Position numbers and translations under genes: made by a program. From contig JANLHD010000130.1 of NCBI GenBank assembly GCA_024653865.1, positions 1 to 6,237 of the forward strand: a DNA stretch of 6,237 nt. The letters are read 5' to 3'. Origin of the DNA: an archaeon. Lineage in GTDB: Archaea > Iainarchaeota > Iainarchaeia > Iainarchaeales > Iainarchaeaceae. Shown here piece by piece: positions 1 through 5,087 of the stretch. The notes beneath the pieces are model-generated. The model did no database searches and was not told the DNA's origin. It saw only the letters and a list, made by a program, of their open reading frames with translations. Each line of letters opens with the position of its first letter. Within the stretch, counting starts at the first letter, position 1.

Positions 1-782
1 GGAGAAGCTTTGACTCCGACCAGGCCGAAGAGAGGGCAAGGACAGGCAGCCCAATGAAGTACGTTAAGCTTAACAAAGGCCTTGTCACAATGATTGACAG
101 GCGCGGAACCGACCTTAGGGGAAACAAGCTTTCCTCAAAGAGCAGGGCACAGATGTATCGCCTCATTAAGTGGCATAAAAGGGCATCAATTAGTTCCTCA
201 ATGCAAAGGAACCTCTCGATAGCTCTTACAGAACTAAGAAGGATTGCATCGTATCTCAACACGCCAGAGCAGCTCATAGAGGCCGCGGCGCTTCTTTACA
301 GGAAGACCGTGAAAAAAGGCCTTATTAGGGGAAGGCTAATCGAGGCGGTTGTTGCCGCAGTTCTCTACACGGTGTGCAGGAACTACAATGTTCCAAGAAC
401 ACTCAACGAAATGGCGGAAGCATCAGGACTTACCAAAAAGGAGATCGGGAGGACCTACAGGTTCCTTGTAAGGGAACTCAAGCTGGATATCCCGCTCACT
501 AACCCAATCCACTACATCCCAAGGTTCGCATCGGAACTGAACCTTTCAGGTGAAGTGCAAGAAGAGGGCAGGAAAATCCTTGAGGAAGCCATCAAAAAAG
601 GGCTTATCTCCGGAAGGGGGCCAACAGGCGTTGCGGCAGCTGCCGTATACATCGCAGGGCTTCTGAAGGGAGAGAGAAGGACCCAAAAAGAGGTCGCGAA
701 CGTTGCCGGCGTAACAGAGGTTACGATAAGAAATCGGTACCGCGAACTCAAAAAGAAGCTCAACATAGAAGTGGTTGCCTAA
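1..782 (+). CDS. tfb: Transcription initiation factor B (TFB), 5' end outside window
   Basis: Archaeal homologue of TFIIB: it binds the TATA-box/TBP complex and the BRE and recruits RNA polymerase. The frame is open from base 3, and the 17 codons before the Met at 54 read R-S-F-D-S-D-Q-A-E-E-R-A-R-T-G-S-P. This matches the conserved TFB linker (W-R-x-F-D...R-A-R-x-G-x-P), and bases 1-2 (gg) could finish the Trp codon. The Met at 54 is therefore internal, and the N-terminal zinc ribbon and B-finger lie upstream of the window. Two cyclin-like repeats are visible. The first includes the stretch GRLIEAVVAAVLYTVCR and the motif KKEIGRTYRFL. The second includes GRGPTGVAAAAVYIAG and ends in a helix-turn-helix-like segment, EVANVAGVTEVTIRNRYREL, which in this family contacts the BRE. 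The C-terminus is complete. The family call is very secure. Whether the genome has further TFB copies cannot be seen here. Confidence 0.96.
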   Translation, partial: RSFDSDQAEERARTGSPMKYVKLNKGLVTMIDRRGTDLRGNKLSSKSRAQMYRLIKWHKRASISSSMQRNLSIALTELRRIASYLNTPEQLIEAAALLYRKTVKKGLIRGRLIEAVVAAVLYTVCRNYNVPRTLNEMAEASGLTKKEIGRTYRFLVRELKLDIPLTNPIHYIPRFASELNLSGEVQEEGRKILEEAIKKGLISGRGPTGVAAAAVYIAGLLKGERRTQKEVANVAGVTEVTIRNRYRELKKKLNIEVVA

Positions 783-795
783 TTTTTTGGCAACC
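773..795 (+). terminator. Hairpin with T-tract over the TFB stop codon
   Basis: GGTTGCC (773-779) and GGCAACC (789-795) form a perfect 7-bp inverted repeat around a 9-base loop, TAATTTTTT. The loop contains the TFB stop codon and a run of six T. Archaeal termination depends mainly on U-tracts, so the T6 may matter more than the stem. A role in ending the TFB transcript is inference. Confidence 0.4.
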
Positions 796-804
796 CTCTA
801 TTTA

Positions 805-846
805 TGGCCGCAAATTTTTTTATGCGGCCAATTTTCCTATTTTTTC
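805..846. terminator. Second hairpin plus T-rich tract between convergent genes
   Basis: TGGCCGCA (805-812) and TGCGGCCA (823-830) form a perfect 8-bp GC-rich inverted repeat with a 10-base T-rich loop. On the plus strand it is followed by a T-rich stretch that includes T6 at 841-846. It lies in the 75-base gap between the 3' ends of TFB and the minus-strand gene that ends at 858, so it could act for TFB or in both directions. The function is inferred from position and structure. Confidence 0.5.
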
Positions 847-857
847 AATTGATTTTT

Positions 858-1553
858 TCAAACCCGACTTATTTTTTTCTCGATTAAATCATACAATTCA
901 AGCATGGCTGGATTATCTTTCCAAGTCAAAAAAGAAATTTCCGTGGGTTTTTCCGTGGCGATTTTAATGTGCCCGCGCTGAATGGAGGTGTTGACCAAAT
1001 TAAGCAAATTTTCTAGGATTTGTCTCTCGTGCGGAAGCCTTGCGTTTCCCAGTTCCTGTTCGGTTACAACAAATCTGCCGTTCTCAAACTTGAATGACCA
1101 ATTATTTCCGGTTAGTTGGCGATGTATCGGCCTATTGACCGAAGGCGTATCGACAAGGCTAATTCTCAATCGCCCATCCCCGATTATGGCCCTGCCGGTC
1201 CAGGCGATTTCAGTTCTTTCCCGAGTGGGGTGCACAATGTACACCTTTTTTCTATCTGGGTCTGAGATGGACTTCATTGCCAGTTTTATATTCCTTTCAA
1301 GTTTTTGGGGGTCTTTATGGTGTTGAATGGCAATATCATCTCTTTTCATGCCGCCCCAGGGAAACCAAGAATAACTGCGCCCTTTTTCATCGGTTCTCAC
1401 AAGAAGCCGCGGCATGCCAAGCGCATGCGATAGCCGAAATTGATCAGGGTTGCTATATACTTTATGCGGGGGCACAAAACAATTGGGAACCCCTTTTGCC
1501 ATAGCCTTTAGTTTTTTCAGGCCAAATAACTTTGTGTATTGTTTAATCTGCAT
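858..1553 (-). CDS. Hypothetical protein, 231 aa
   Basis: I do not recognise this protein with confidence. It is soluble-looking and basic, without a signal peptide or membrane segment. Around residues 18-54 it reads A-K-G-V-P-N-C-F-V-P-P...M-P-R-L-L-V-R-T-D-E-K-G. This faintly recalls the start of ATP-grasp/PEP-synthase-type nucleotide-binding domains (VP-x-x-F-V ... L-L-V-R-S), followed by an aromatic loop, S-W-F-P-W-G-G-M, at 62-69. That resemblance is only suggestive, and the protein is far shorter than PEP synthase. Mid-protein motifs such as VYIVHPTRERTEIAWTGRAI (104-123) suggest alternating beta strands. The start is the first ATG downstream of an in-frame stop, and a TATA-like box lies 36 bases upstream, giving a leader of about 10 bases. 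Its base composition is close to that of its neighbours. It is divergent from the two-CxxC gene and convergent with TFB. Confidence 0.75.
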   Translation of the reverse strand: MQIKQYTKLFGLKKLKAMAKGVPNCFVPPHKVYSNPDQFRLSHALGMPRLLVRTDEKGRSYSWFPWGGMKRDDIAIQHHKDPQKLERNIKLAMKSISDPDRKKVYIVHPTRERTEIAWTGRAIIGDGRLRISLVDTPSVNRPIHRQLTGNNWSFKFENGRFVVTEQELGNARLPHERQILENLLNLVNTSIQRGHIKIATEKPTEISFLTWKDNPAMLELYDLIEKKISRV

Positions 1554-1585
1554 TGCGGCACCAAATCAATAATTAATCACGGGGA

Positions 1586-1593
1586 ATATAAAA
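1586..1593 (-). promoter_or_regulatory. TATA-like box for the 231-aa gene
   Basis: On the minus strand this reads TTTTATAT, centred about 36 bases before the ATG at 1553. Archaeal transcription normally starts about 26 bases from the TATA centre, which predicts a start near 1563 and a leader of about 10 bases. No Shine-Dalgarno sequence is visible. Confidence 0.5.
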
Positions 1594-1617
1594 CTTCTTT
1601 AATCTACCCCAAAAAAA

Positions 1618-1629
1618 AGGATTAAATAC
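1618..1629 (+). promoter_or_regulatory. BRE/TATA-like element for the two-CxxC gene
   Basis: The sequence AGGATTAAATAC has an ATTAAATAC core centred near 1625, about 27 bases before the ATG at 1652. That spacing predicts a leaderless transcript starting at or next to the start codon. The same 12 bases occur again at 5884-5895, upstream of the last gene. Confidence 0.55.
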
Positions 1630-1651
1630 TTGGTTTTGGCTTATTTAATGC

Positions 1652-1966
1652 ATGAATGTGGATGAGATAATCGAGTCCGAATCCGAACTTGTTACGGACG
1701 TGAAAAAAAACTGCAGGTTCTGCATGGGCAGGCACCACTTGAACCGCCCACGCAACCCCGAACGCGAAGAGGTCCAAAAAAGCCTCAAAGAACTCTACGG
1801 CGTTTACGAAAAAAAATTCGACGCACTAAGAAAAGAGGACGCACCCGGAACAGCGGTCCAGAATTCTCTTGGAAACAAAAGATTCATCCTCGACGTGCTC
1901 GATGAATGCAAGTCCTGTGACATGGAAATGGACCGCGCGAACAGGGCAATGGCGCAGCTCAAATAA
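1652..1966 (+). CDS. Hypothetical small protein with two CxxC motifs
   Basis: This 104-residue protein is of unknown function. An acidic N-terminus (E8 to D16) leads into C21-R-F-C24 followed by H28-H29. Next comes a charged, probably helical middle (about 37-62), and a second pair, C86-K-S-C89, before a short C-terminal helix. Four cysteines in two CxxC pairs about 60 residues apart suggest that one metal ion, most likely zinc, joins the two ends. A redox role is also possible. There is no signal peptide or membrane segment. The ATG at 1652 is supported by a TATA-like box 27 bases upstream and by the absence of any ribosome binding site, which fits leaderless translation. It is divergent from the 231-aa gene (98-base gap) and convergent with msrA (54-base gap). 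The family is not recognised. Confidence 0.8.
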   Translation: MNVDEIIESESELVTDVKKNCRFCMGRHHLNRPRNPEREEVQKSLKELYGVYEKKFDALRKEDAPGTAVQNSLGNKRFILDVLDECKSCDMEMDRANRAMAQLK

Positions 1967-2020
1967 AATTTTTGTGCCCAAAAACATTTTCCAACCAATT
2001 TCGAAACTTTTGGCAAAATT
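1967..2020. terminator. T-rich spacer between convergent genes
   Basis: This 54-base gap separates the stop codon of the two-CxxC gene from that of msrA. The plus strand has T5 at 1969-1973, just after the stop. The minus strand has T5 (AAAAA at 1981-1985 on the plus strand) downstream of msrA. These could serve as U-tract terminators for each gene. No strong hairpin is present. Confidence 0.3.
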
Positions 2021-2512
2021 TCAGCAAACATGCCTGCCGGTCTTCATCACGTACTTCTGGTGGTACTCTTCGGCTTTGTAAAAATTTGAAGCAGGGACAA
2101 TTTGCGTCGCAATAGGCCGCGAATATTTTCCCGAAGCCTCAAGTTCTTTTTTTGATTTCTCCGCCTCCTTTTTTTGATTCGCATTGTGGTAAAAAATTGC
2201 CGACCTGTATTGCGTGCCAACATCAGGCCCCTGCCTGTTCACAATCGTGGGGTCGTGTTCACTCCAAAACAATTCCAAAAGCTCCTTGTAAGAAACTTTT
2301 TTTGGGTCAAACTTCATTTGAACCGCCTCAGCATGCCCAGTGGCATCGGAGCACACGTCCTCGTAAGTCGGATTCTTGGTGTGACCGCCAATATAGCCAA
2401 CCATTGTCTGCTCCACTCCGGGGACATTTCGGAACATTTCCTCCACGCCCCAAAAACATCCGCATGCAAATGTCGCGGTTTCAAGTTTTTGTTGCCGCCG
2501 AATGGGTTCCAT
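2021..2512 (-). CDS. msrA: Peptide-methionine (S)-S-oxide reductase MsrA
   Basis: Reduces methionine-S-sulfoxide in proteins and free methionine, repairing oxidative damage in the cytosol. With the start at 2512 the protein is 163 residues, normal for a minimal MsrA. The catalytic motif G-C19-F-W-G is present. Residues matching the E. coli active-site set are also there: Y50 in NPTYEDV, E62 in TGHAEAV, and D97 and Y102 in [14 protein letters not shown]163 is the very last residue (GRHVC) and is the natural candidate for the resolving cysteine; C17 and C54 are additional. The frame is open further upstream to a GTG at 2611, but a TATA box at 2536-2544 lies 28 bases before the ATG at 2512. The upstream codons would therefore lie inside the promoter. 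Divergent from rnhB. No msrB is seen nearby. Family certain, start likely. Confidence 0.95.
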   Translation of the reverse strand: MEPIRRQQKLETATFACGCFWGVEEMFRNVPGVEQTMVGYIGGHTKNPTYEDVCSDATGHAEAVQMKFDPKKVSYKELLELFWSEHDPTIVNRQGPDVGTQYRSAIFYHNANQKKEAEKSKKELEASGKYSRPIATQIVPASNFYKAEEYHQKYVMKTGRHVC

Positions 2513-2535
2513 AAAATTAGAAAACGGCATTAGTG

Positions 2536-2544
2536 AATATAAAC
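2536..2544 (-). promoter_or_regulatory. TATA box for msrA
   Basis: On the minus strand this reads GTTTATATT, centred about 28 bases before the ATG at 2512, predicting a leaderless transcript. It decides the msrA start: an ATG at 2530 and upstream starts at 2570 and 2611 would fall between or before the box and the predicted transcription start. Confidence 0.6.
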
Positions 2545-2560
2545 TTTTTCCAAGTTTTTT

Positions 2561-2610
2561 TGTTAACATGTTTTTTTTTTTGGTTAACTCTACGTTCCTT
2601 TTTTTAACCA
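2561..2610. promoter_or_regulatory. Divergent msrA/rnhB spacer with GTTAAC repeats and T-tracts
   Basis: The 120-base spacer between msrA and rnhB holds the palindrome TGTTAACA (2561-2568), a run of eleven T (2571-2581), a second GTTAAC (2583-2588) and a T7 run (2599-2605). TGGTTAA (2581-2587) and TTAACCA (2604-2610) form a 7-bp inverted repeat. The T7/TTAA stretch centred near 2604 is the only TATA-like element at a suitable distance (about 29 bases) from the rnhB ATG. Repeated GTTAAC in a divergent promoter could be a regulator site; that is inference. Confidence 0.35.
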
Positions 2611-2632
2611 CTATGAACTCCTTTATTTGTAG

Positions 2633-3283
2633 ATGCTGATTGCCGGAATAGACGAGGCGGGAAGAGGGCCGTGCCTTGGCCCAATGGTTCTGGCAGTAAC
2701 CTTAATCGACAAGGAAAACGAGGAAGCGCTCATCCAAATCGGAGTAAAGGACTCCAAGCTTCTTTCCAAAGAGGAACGAGAGAGGCAATTCCCGCTAATT
2801 CAGGGCGCGGTCATTGAAAATCACTGCATCCACATATCCCCGCAGGAAATAGACGAACTCATGGACAAAATTAGCCTCAATGAAATCGAGGCGATGCTCG
2901 CCGGAAAGCTATTGAACTCGCTAACCCAAAAGCCCGATGTCGTTTACGTCGACTCACCGGACATAGTGATGGCCGAATTTGCGAACAGGATAAAAAAATA
3001 CATATCATTCCCGGTTAAAATAATTTCCGAACACAAAGCAGATGTGAATTACCCCATTGTTTCAGCGGCATCAATCATCGCAAAGGTCGAGCGCGACAAC
3101 GCAATAAAAAAAATTGCGTCGTCATTCGGCGAAATTGGCTCTGGTTACTCGCACGATGACGTGACAATTAATTTTTTAAAGAAGTATTTGTTAGAACATA
3201 ATATGCTGCCTGAATTTGCGAGAAAATCCTGGGCGACAACCAAAGTATTGCACAACGAGAGGTTCCAAACAAGGCTGTATTGA
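2633..3283 (+). CDS. rnhB: Ribonuclease HII
   Basis: Cuts the RNA strand of RNA-DNA hybrids and removes ribonucleotides misincorporated in DNA. The protein is 216 residues, typical of archaeal RNase HII. The motif G-I-D7-E8-A-G-R-G-P sits at the N-terminus, which also fixes the start. The other acidic residues of the metal-binding DEDD set are D107 (VYVDSPD) and D137 ([20 protein letters not shown]). The substrate-recognition segment GSGYSHDD (169-176) and the conserved W200 (ARKSWATT) are present. C14 sits in the GRGPCLGP loop, where other residues are common; the catalytic set is intact, so the enzyme should be active. Divergent from msrA. Hsp20 follows after 15 bases and probably shares its transcript. 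No clear Shine-Dalgarno sequence precedes the ATG. Confidence 0.97.
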   Translation: MLIAGIDEAGRGPCLGPMVLAVTLIDKENEEALIQIGVKDSKLLSKEERERQFPLIQGAVIENHCIHISPQEIDELMDKISLNEIEAMLAGKLLNSLTQKPDVVYVDSPDIVMAEFANRIKKYISFPVKIISEHKADVNYPIVSAASIIAKVERDNAIKKIASSFGEIGSGYSHDDVTINFLKKYLLEHNMLPEFARKSWATTKVLHNERFQTRLY

Positions 3284-3298
3284 ATTTGGGAAATTTTT

Positions 3299-3787
3299 AT
3301 GACGGACAACTGGAGAAAAAGAAGAACTTTCGAGGATCAATCAATTGACTTCGAAACAATGGAGGAATTGTTTGAGGAAGTTCTGGAATTGTTCGAAGAG
3401 AGCGAAGTGGATTTCTCAAAGCCCCTCAAAATGGCGTTCTCGGTAAGCCTTGACGAGAAAGGCAACCTTCGCATAAATGAATTCGGCCTGCTCAAGGAAA
3501 AAAAATTCGGTTCCCAAAAAAGCGAGGAGCCGTTCGTGGAATTAATAGAGTTCGACAACGAATTCCTCATAGTGGTTGAGGCGAATTCGCTGCCCCCAAA
3601 GGACATCGACATCAAGGTGCTCGACCACGCGCTGATAATTTCGGACAATTCGAACAATAAATTTTTGAAAAAAATTTCCTTCCCAAGCAAGGTAAAGGAA
3701 ACAAGCATCCGCACAAAAATCAACAACAACGTGCTCGAAATCCGCATCGCCAAAAAGGCAAAAACAAGCACCGCAGTTAAGCGCTAA
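3299..3787 (+). CDS. Hsp20/alpha-crystallin family small heat shock protein
   Basis: An ATP-independent holdase chaperone by family. Of 162 residues, about 77-151 form the alpha-crystallin domain: E-P-F-V-E-L-I-E-F-D-N-E-F-L-I-V-V-E-A...P-P-K-D-I-D-I-K-V...A-L-I-I-S, ending in INNNVLEIRIAKK. The segment MAFSVSLDEKGNLRINEFG (45-63) matches the pre-domain F-S-V-x-x-x-x-x-G-x-x-x-I-x-E-F-G found in many archaeal Hsp20 proteins. The N-terminus is highly acidic and helical (FETMEELFEEVLELFEES, 18-35). Two departures are visible: the usual G of the domain's final G-V-L motif is N144 (NNNVL), and there is no I-x-I motif in the short C-terminal tail (KAKTSTAVKR), so large-oligomer assembly may differ. 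It starts 15 bases after the rnhB stop without a TATA box at the proper distance, so it is probably co-transcribed with rnhB. It ends 4 bases from the scpB stop on the other strand. Confidence 0.88.
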   Translation: MTDNWRKRRTFEDQSIDFETMEELFEEVLELFEESEVDFSKPLKMAFSVSLDEKGNLRINEFGLLKEKKFGSQKSEEPFVELIEFDNEFLIVVEANSLPPKDIDIKVLDHALIISDNSNNKFLKKISFPSKVKETSIRTKINNNVLEIRIAKKAKTSTAVKR

Positions 3788-3805
3788 AAAATTAATCGTC
3801 TTTTT
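3785..3805. terminator. Overlapping T-tracts at the hsp20/scpB convergent ends
   Basis: The two stop codons are only 4 bases apart. On the minus strand the scpB stop TAA is followed at once by T6 (AAAAAA at 3786-3791 on the plus strand). On the plus strand a T6 lies at 3800-3805, inside the scpB coding end. Each could end the facing transcript only by overlapping the other gene. Function inferred. Confidence 0.3.
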
Positions 3806-4307
3806 TCGCCGGCGCCGCTGCTTGCGATTGCTCCAACTTCCCCTTCCCTGCGTCCTTTCCGAAGTACTCGCGGAACTTGGGCGTGGTTGTTATGATGTAG
3901 GTGATTCCCTTCTTTTCCTTTTTTATGAATCCCTTCTCCTTGAGCAATTTTATGTGCTCGTACGCCTTGCTGTTGCGAAAATTTATGACATCGCTCTGCT
4001 TTACCGGCTGCTTATACGCGATGAACGCGAGGGTTTTCATCATCCCGCGGTGCAATTCGGGCGCGGCCGCCATGTGCCCCACGAAATCCTCGTACTCCTC
4101 CTTGACCGCCATGCGCACGCCATCGGGCTCGTCAACGATTTCAATCGAGGTGTCCTTTGCCTCATAATCGTGAATCAAATCATTGACCAAAACCCTAACT
4201 TCCGCAACGTTCAGGTCGGTAATTTTCGCGAGCTCGCGCATATTCACAGTCCCGGGGGACGTGAACAATGCCGCCTCGATTACGCGCTTTGCCTTTTTTG
4301 AATCCAT
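3792..4307 (-). CDS. scpB: Chromosome segregation and condensation protein ScpB
   Basis: Winged-helix (kite) subunit that works with ScpA and SMC in the condensin complex that compacts and segregates the chromosome. The protein is 171 residues. The first winged helix covers about 3-75, beginning VIEAALFTSPGTVNMRELA. The second covers about 84-150, with the family signature LAFIAYKQPVKQSDVINFR (93-111), then ...HIKLLKEKGFIKKE and the terminal TTPKFREYFG (141-150). A 20-residue tail rich in Ala, Lys and Gln follows and is probably disordered. The start at 4307 is the only well-placed ATG. A TATA-like stretch near 4328-4338 is 26 bases upstream and would give a leaderless mRNA; a second box at 4362-4369 would give a leader of about 30 bases. 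No scpA lies beside it in this window, although in many genomes the two are adjacent. Confidence 0.93.
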   Translation of the reverse strand: MDSKKAKRVIEAALFTSPGTVNMRELAKITDLNVAEVRVLVNDLIHDYEAKDTSIEIVDEPDGVRMAVKEEYEDFVGHMAAAPELHRGMMKTLAFIAYKQPVKQSDVINFRNSKAYEHIKLLKEKGFIKKEKKGITYIITTTPKFREYFGKDAGKGKLEQSQAAAPAKKDD

Positions 4308-4327
4308 GAGAAAGAAGAGGAAAAACG

Positions 4328-4338
4328 GTTTATTATTT
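4328..4338 (-). promoter_or_regulatory. Possible TATA element for scpB
   Basis: On the minus strand this reads AAATAATAAAC, centred about 26 bases before the scpB ATG, the usual leaderless spacing. It is a poorer TATA match than the TTTAAATA at 4362-4369, which could serve scpB with a leader of about 30 bases. The choice between them is open. Confidence 0.3.
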
Positions 4339-4361
4339 GTTACTGGTACCGCTTTCAGCCC

Positions 4362-4369
4362 TATTTAAA
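4362..4369 (+). promoter_or_regulatory. TATA box for the membrane-protein gene
   Basis: TATTTAAA, centred about 28 bases before the ATG at 4394, predicts a leaderless transcript. It decides the start: an in-frame TTG at 4337 lies upstream of this box and cannot be on the transcript. The near-symmetric TATTTAAAAAATTTTT context might also work toward scpB. Confidence 0.55.
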
Positions 4370-4378
4370 AAATTTTTG

Positions 4379-4393
4379 AATGAATTATTCATT
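4379..4393. repeat. 15-bp palindrome directly before the membrane-protein start
   Basis: AATGAAT-T-ATTCATT is a perfect 7+1+7 palindrome ending at the base before the ATG at 4394. It lies between the TATA box and the predicted transcription start, where a bound repressor would block polymerase. A chance match in AT-rich DNA is possible; the operator role is inference. Confidence 0.4.
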
Positions 4394-5086
4394 ATGGTTG
4401 TTTTAAAGGAAGAGCGAGAAAAAAAAATTAAAATCGCTATTTTTGATCAAGTACAAAAGAAACTTACAGAAAAAAATCTGAATCTTGTAGAATTAACTCC
4501 TGATTCTGTATTTGAAGCTATTTCTGTTCAAACTGGCATTTTTGGAAAATTAGAAAGAAGTGAATTCGATAATATTCTAAAAGAAATGACGGCACAAAAA
4601 AATCAAGACTTGCTTAAAGTAGGTTTTCAATTTACTGTTTTAACAATTCCAGATTTTGAAAATAGGCCATTAAAAAAATTTCATAAATATTTTTATACTC
4701 CTGCATTTTTACTAGCTGGCGCCTACATGTTTGGTTTATTAGGGCTAATTTTGCTTCAGGGTGACGCGGTTATTTCAGCAATAGCTTTATTTTTAATTTT
4801 TATTTCTGGGTTATTTAGTAACCTAGTTGGAAAAGTATTTTTTGAATTTTTTGAAAAAATAGCTGACATATTTGCAGTAAGTACAAAATTAAACTTAAAA
4901 CCTTTAGCGATTATAATTGGACTATCTCTTGGAGTGGAATTTATTTACTTAATTGGTTCCCCTTTTTTCAATCAACCAACAACTTTTGAGTCTTCCCTTT
5001 TCGTTTTCATGTCAGCAATTGGTGTGAGTTCTATCCTTTATAACTTTGCTTTAAAACCAAATAATACTAGAGAAGAAGATCAATAA
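4394..5086 (+). CDS. Hypothetical membrane protein, about four transmembrane helices
   Basis: Unrecognised 230-residue protein. The first 100 residues are soluble, charged and probably cytosolic: a lysine/glutamate-rich helix at 4-28, then a segment resembling a small helical domain (TPDSVFEAISVQTGIFGKLE, 35-54). Four hydrophobic stretches follow, at about 102-122, 125-146, 168-188 and 200-220, and a short polar tail ends NNTREEDQ. No catalytic motif is visible. Base composition stands out: row 4441-4500 has 16 G/C of 60, against 28 of 60 in sample rows of rnhB (3061-3120) and the flavin reductase (5461-5520), and codons are mostly A/T-ending. This suggests recent acquisition or different selection. 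The ATG at 4394 is chosen because a TATA box sits 28 bases upstream. It stops one base from the stop of the convergent flavin reductase. Confidence 0.8.
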   Translation: MVVLKEEREKKIKIAIFDQVQKKLTEKNLNLVELTPDSVFEAISVQTGIFGKLERSEFDNILKEMTAQKNQDLLKVGFQFTVLTIPDFENRPLKKFHKYFYTPAFLLAGAYMFGLLGLILLQGDAVISAIALFLIFISGLFSNLVGKVFFEFFEKIADIFAVSTKLNLKPLAIIIGLSLGVEFIYLIGSPFFNQPTTFESSLFVFMSAIGVSSILYNFALKPNNTREEDQ

Positions 5087-5087
5087 T

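Noticed and set aside
54..56. ATG at 54 as the start of TFB
   Set aside because: The frame is open back to base 3 and the 17 upstream residues match the conserved TFB linker, so the gene starts before the window.
2513..2611. N-terminal extension of MsrA from GTG 2611
   Set aside because: The extra 33 codons read through the TATA box and T-tracts, and the residues do not look like MsrA sequence.
3337..3771. 144-codon minus-strand open frame antisense to hsp20
   Set aside because: It is serine/leucine-rich, as expected for the shadow of a Glu/Lys-rich gene, while the plus strand encodes a recognisable alpha-crystallin domain.
3822..4301. 159-codon plus-strand open frame antisense to scpB
   Set aside because: It covers a clearly recognised ScpB on the other strand and its own translation resembles no protein family.
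4337..4393. TTG start at 4337 for the membrane protein
   Set aside because: It lies upstream of the TATA box that fits the ATG at 4394, and a TTG is a weaker start.
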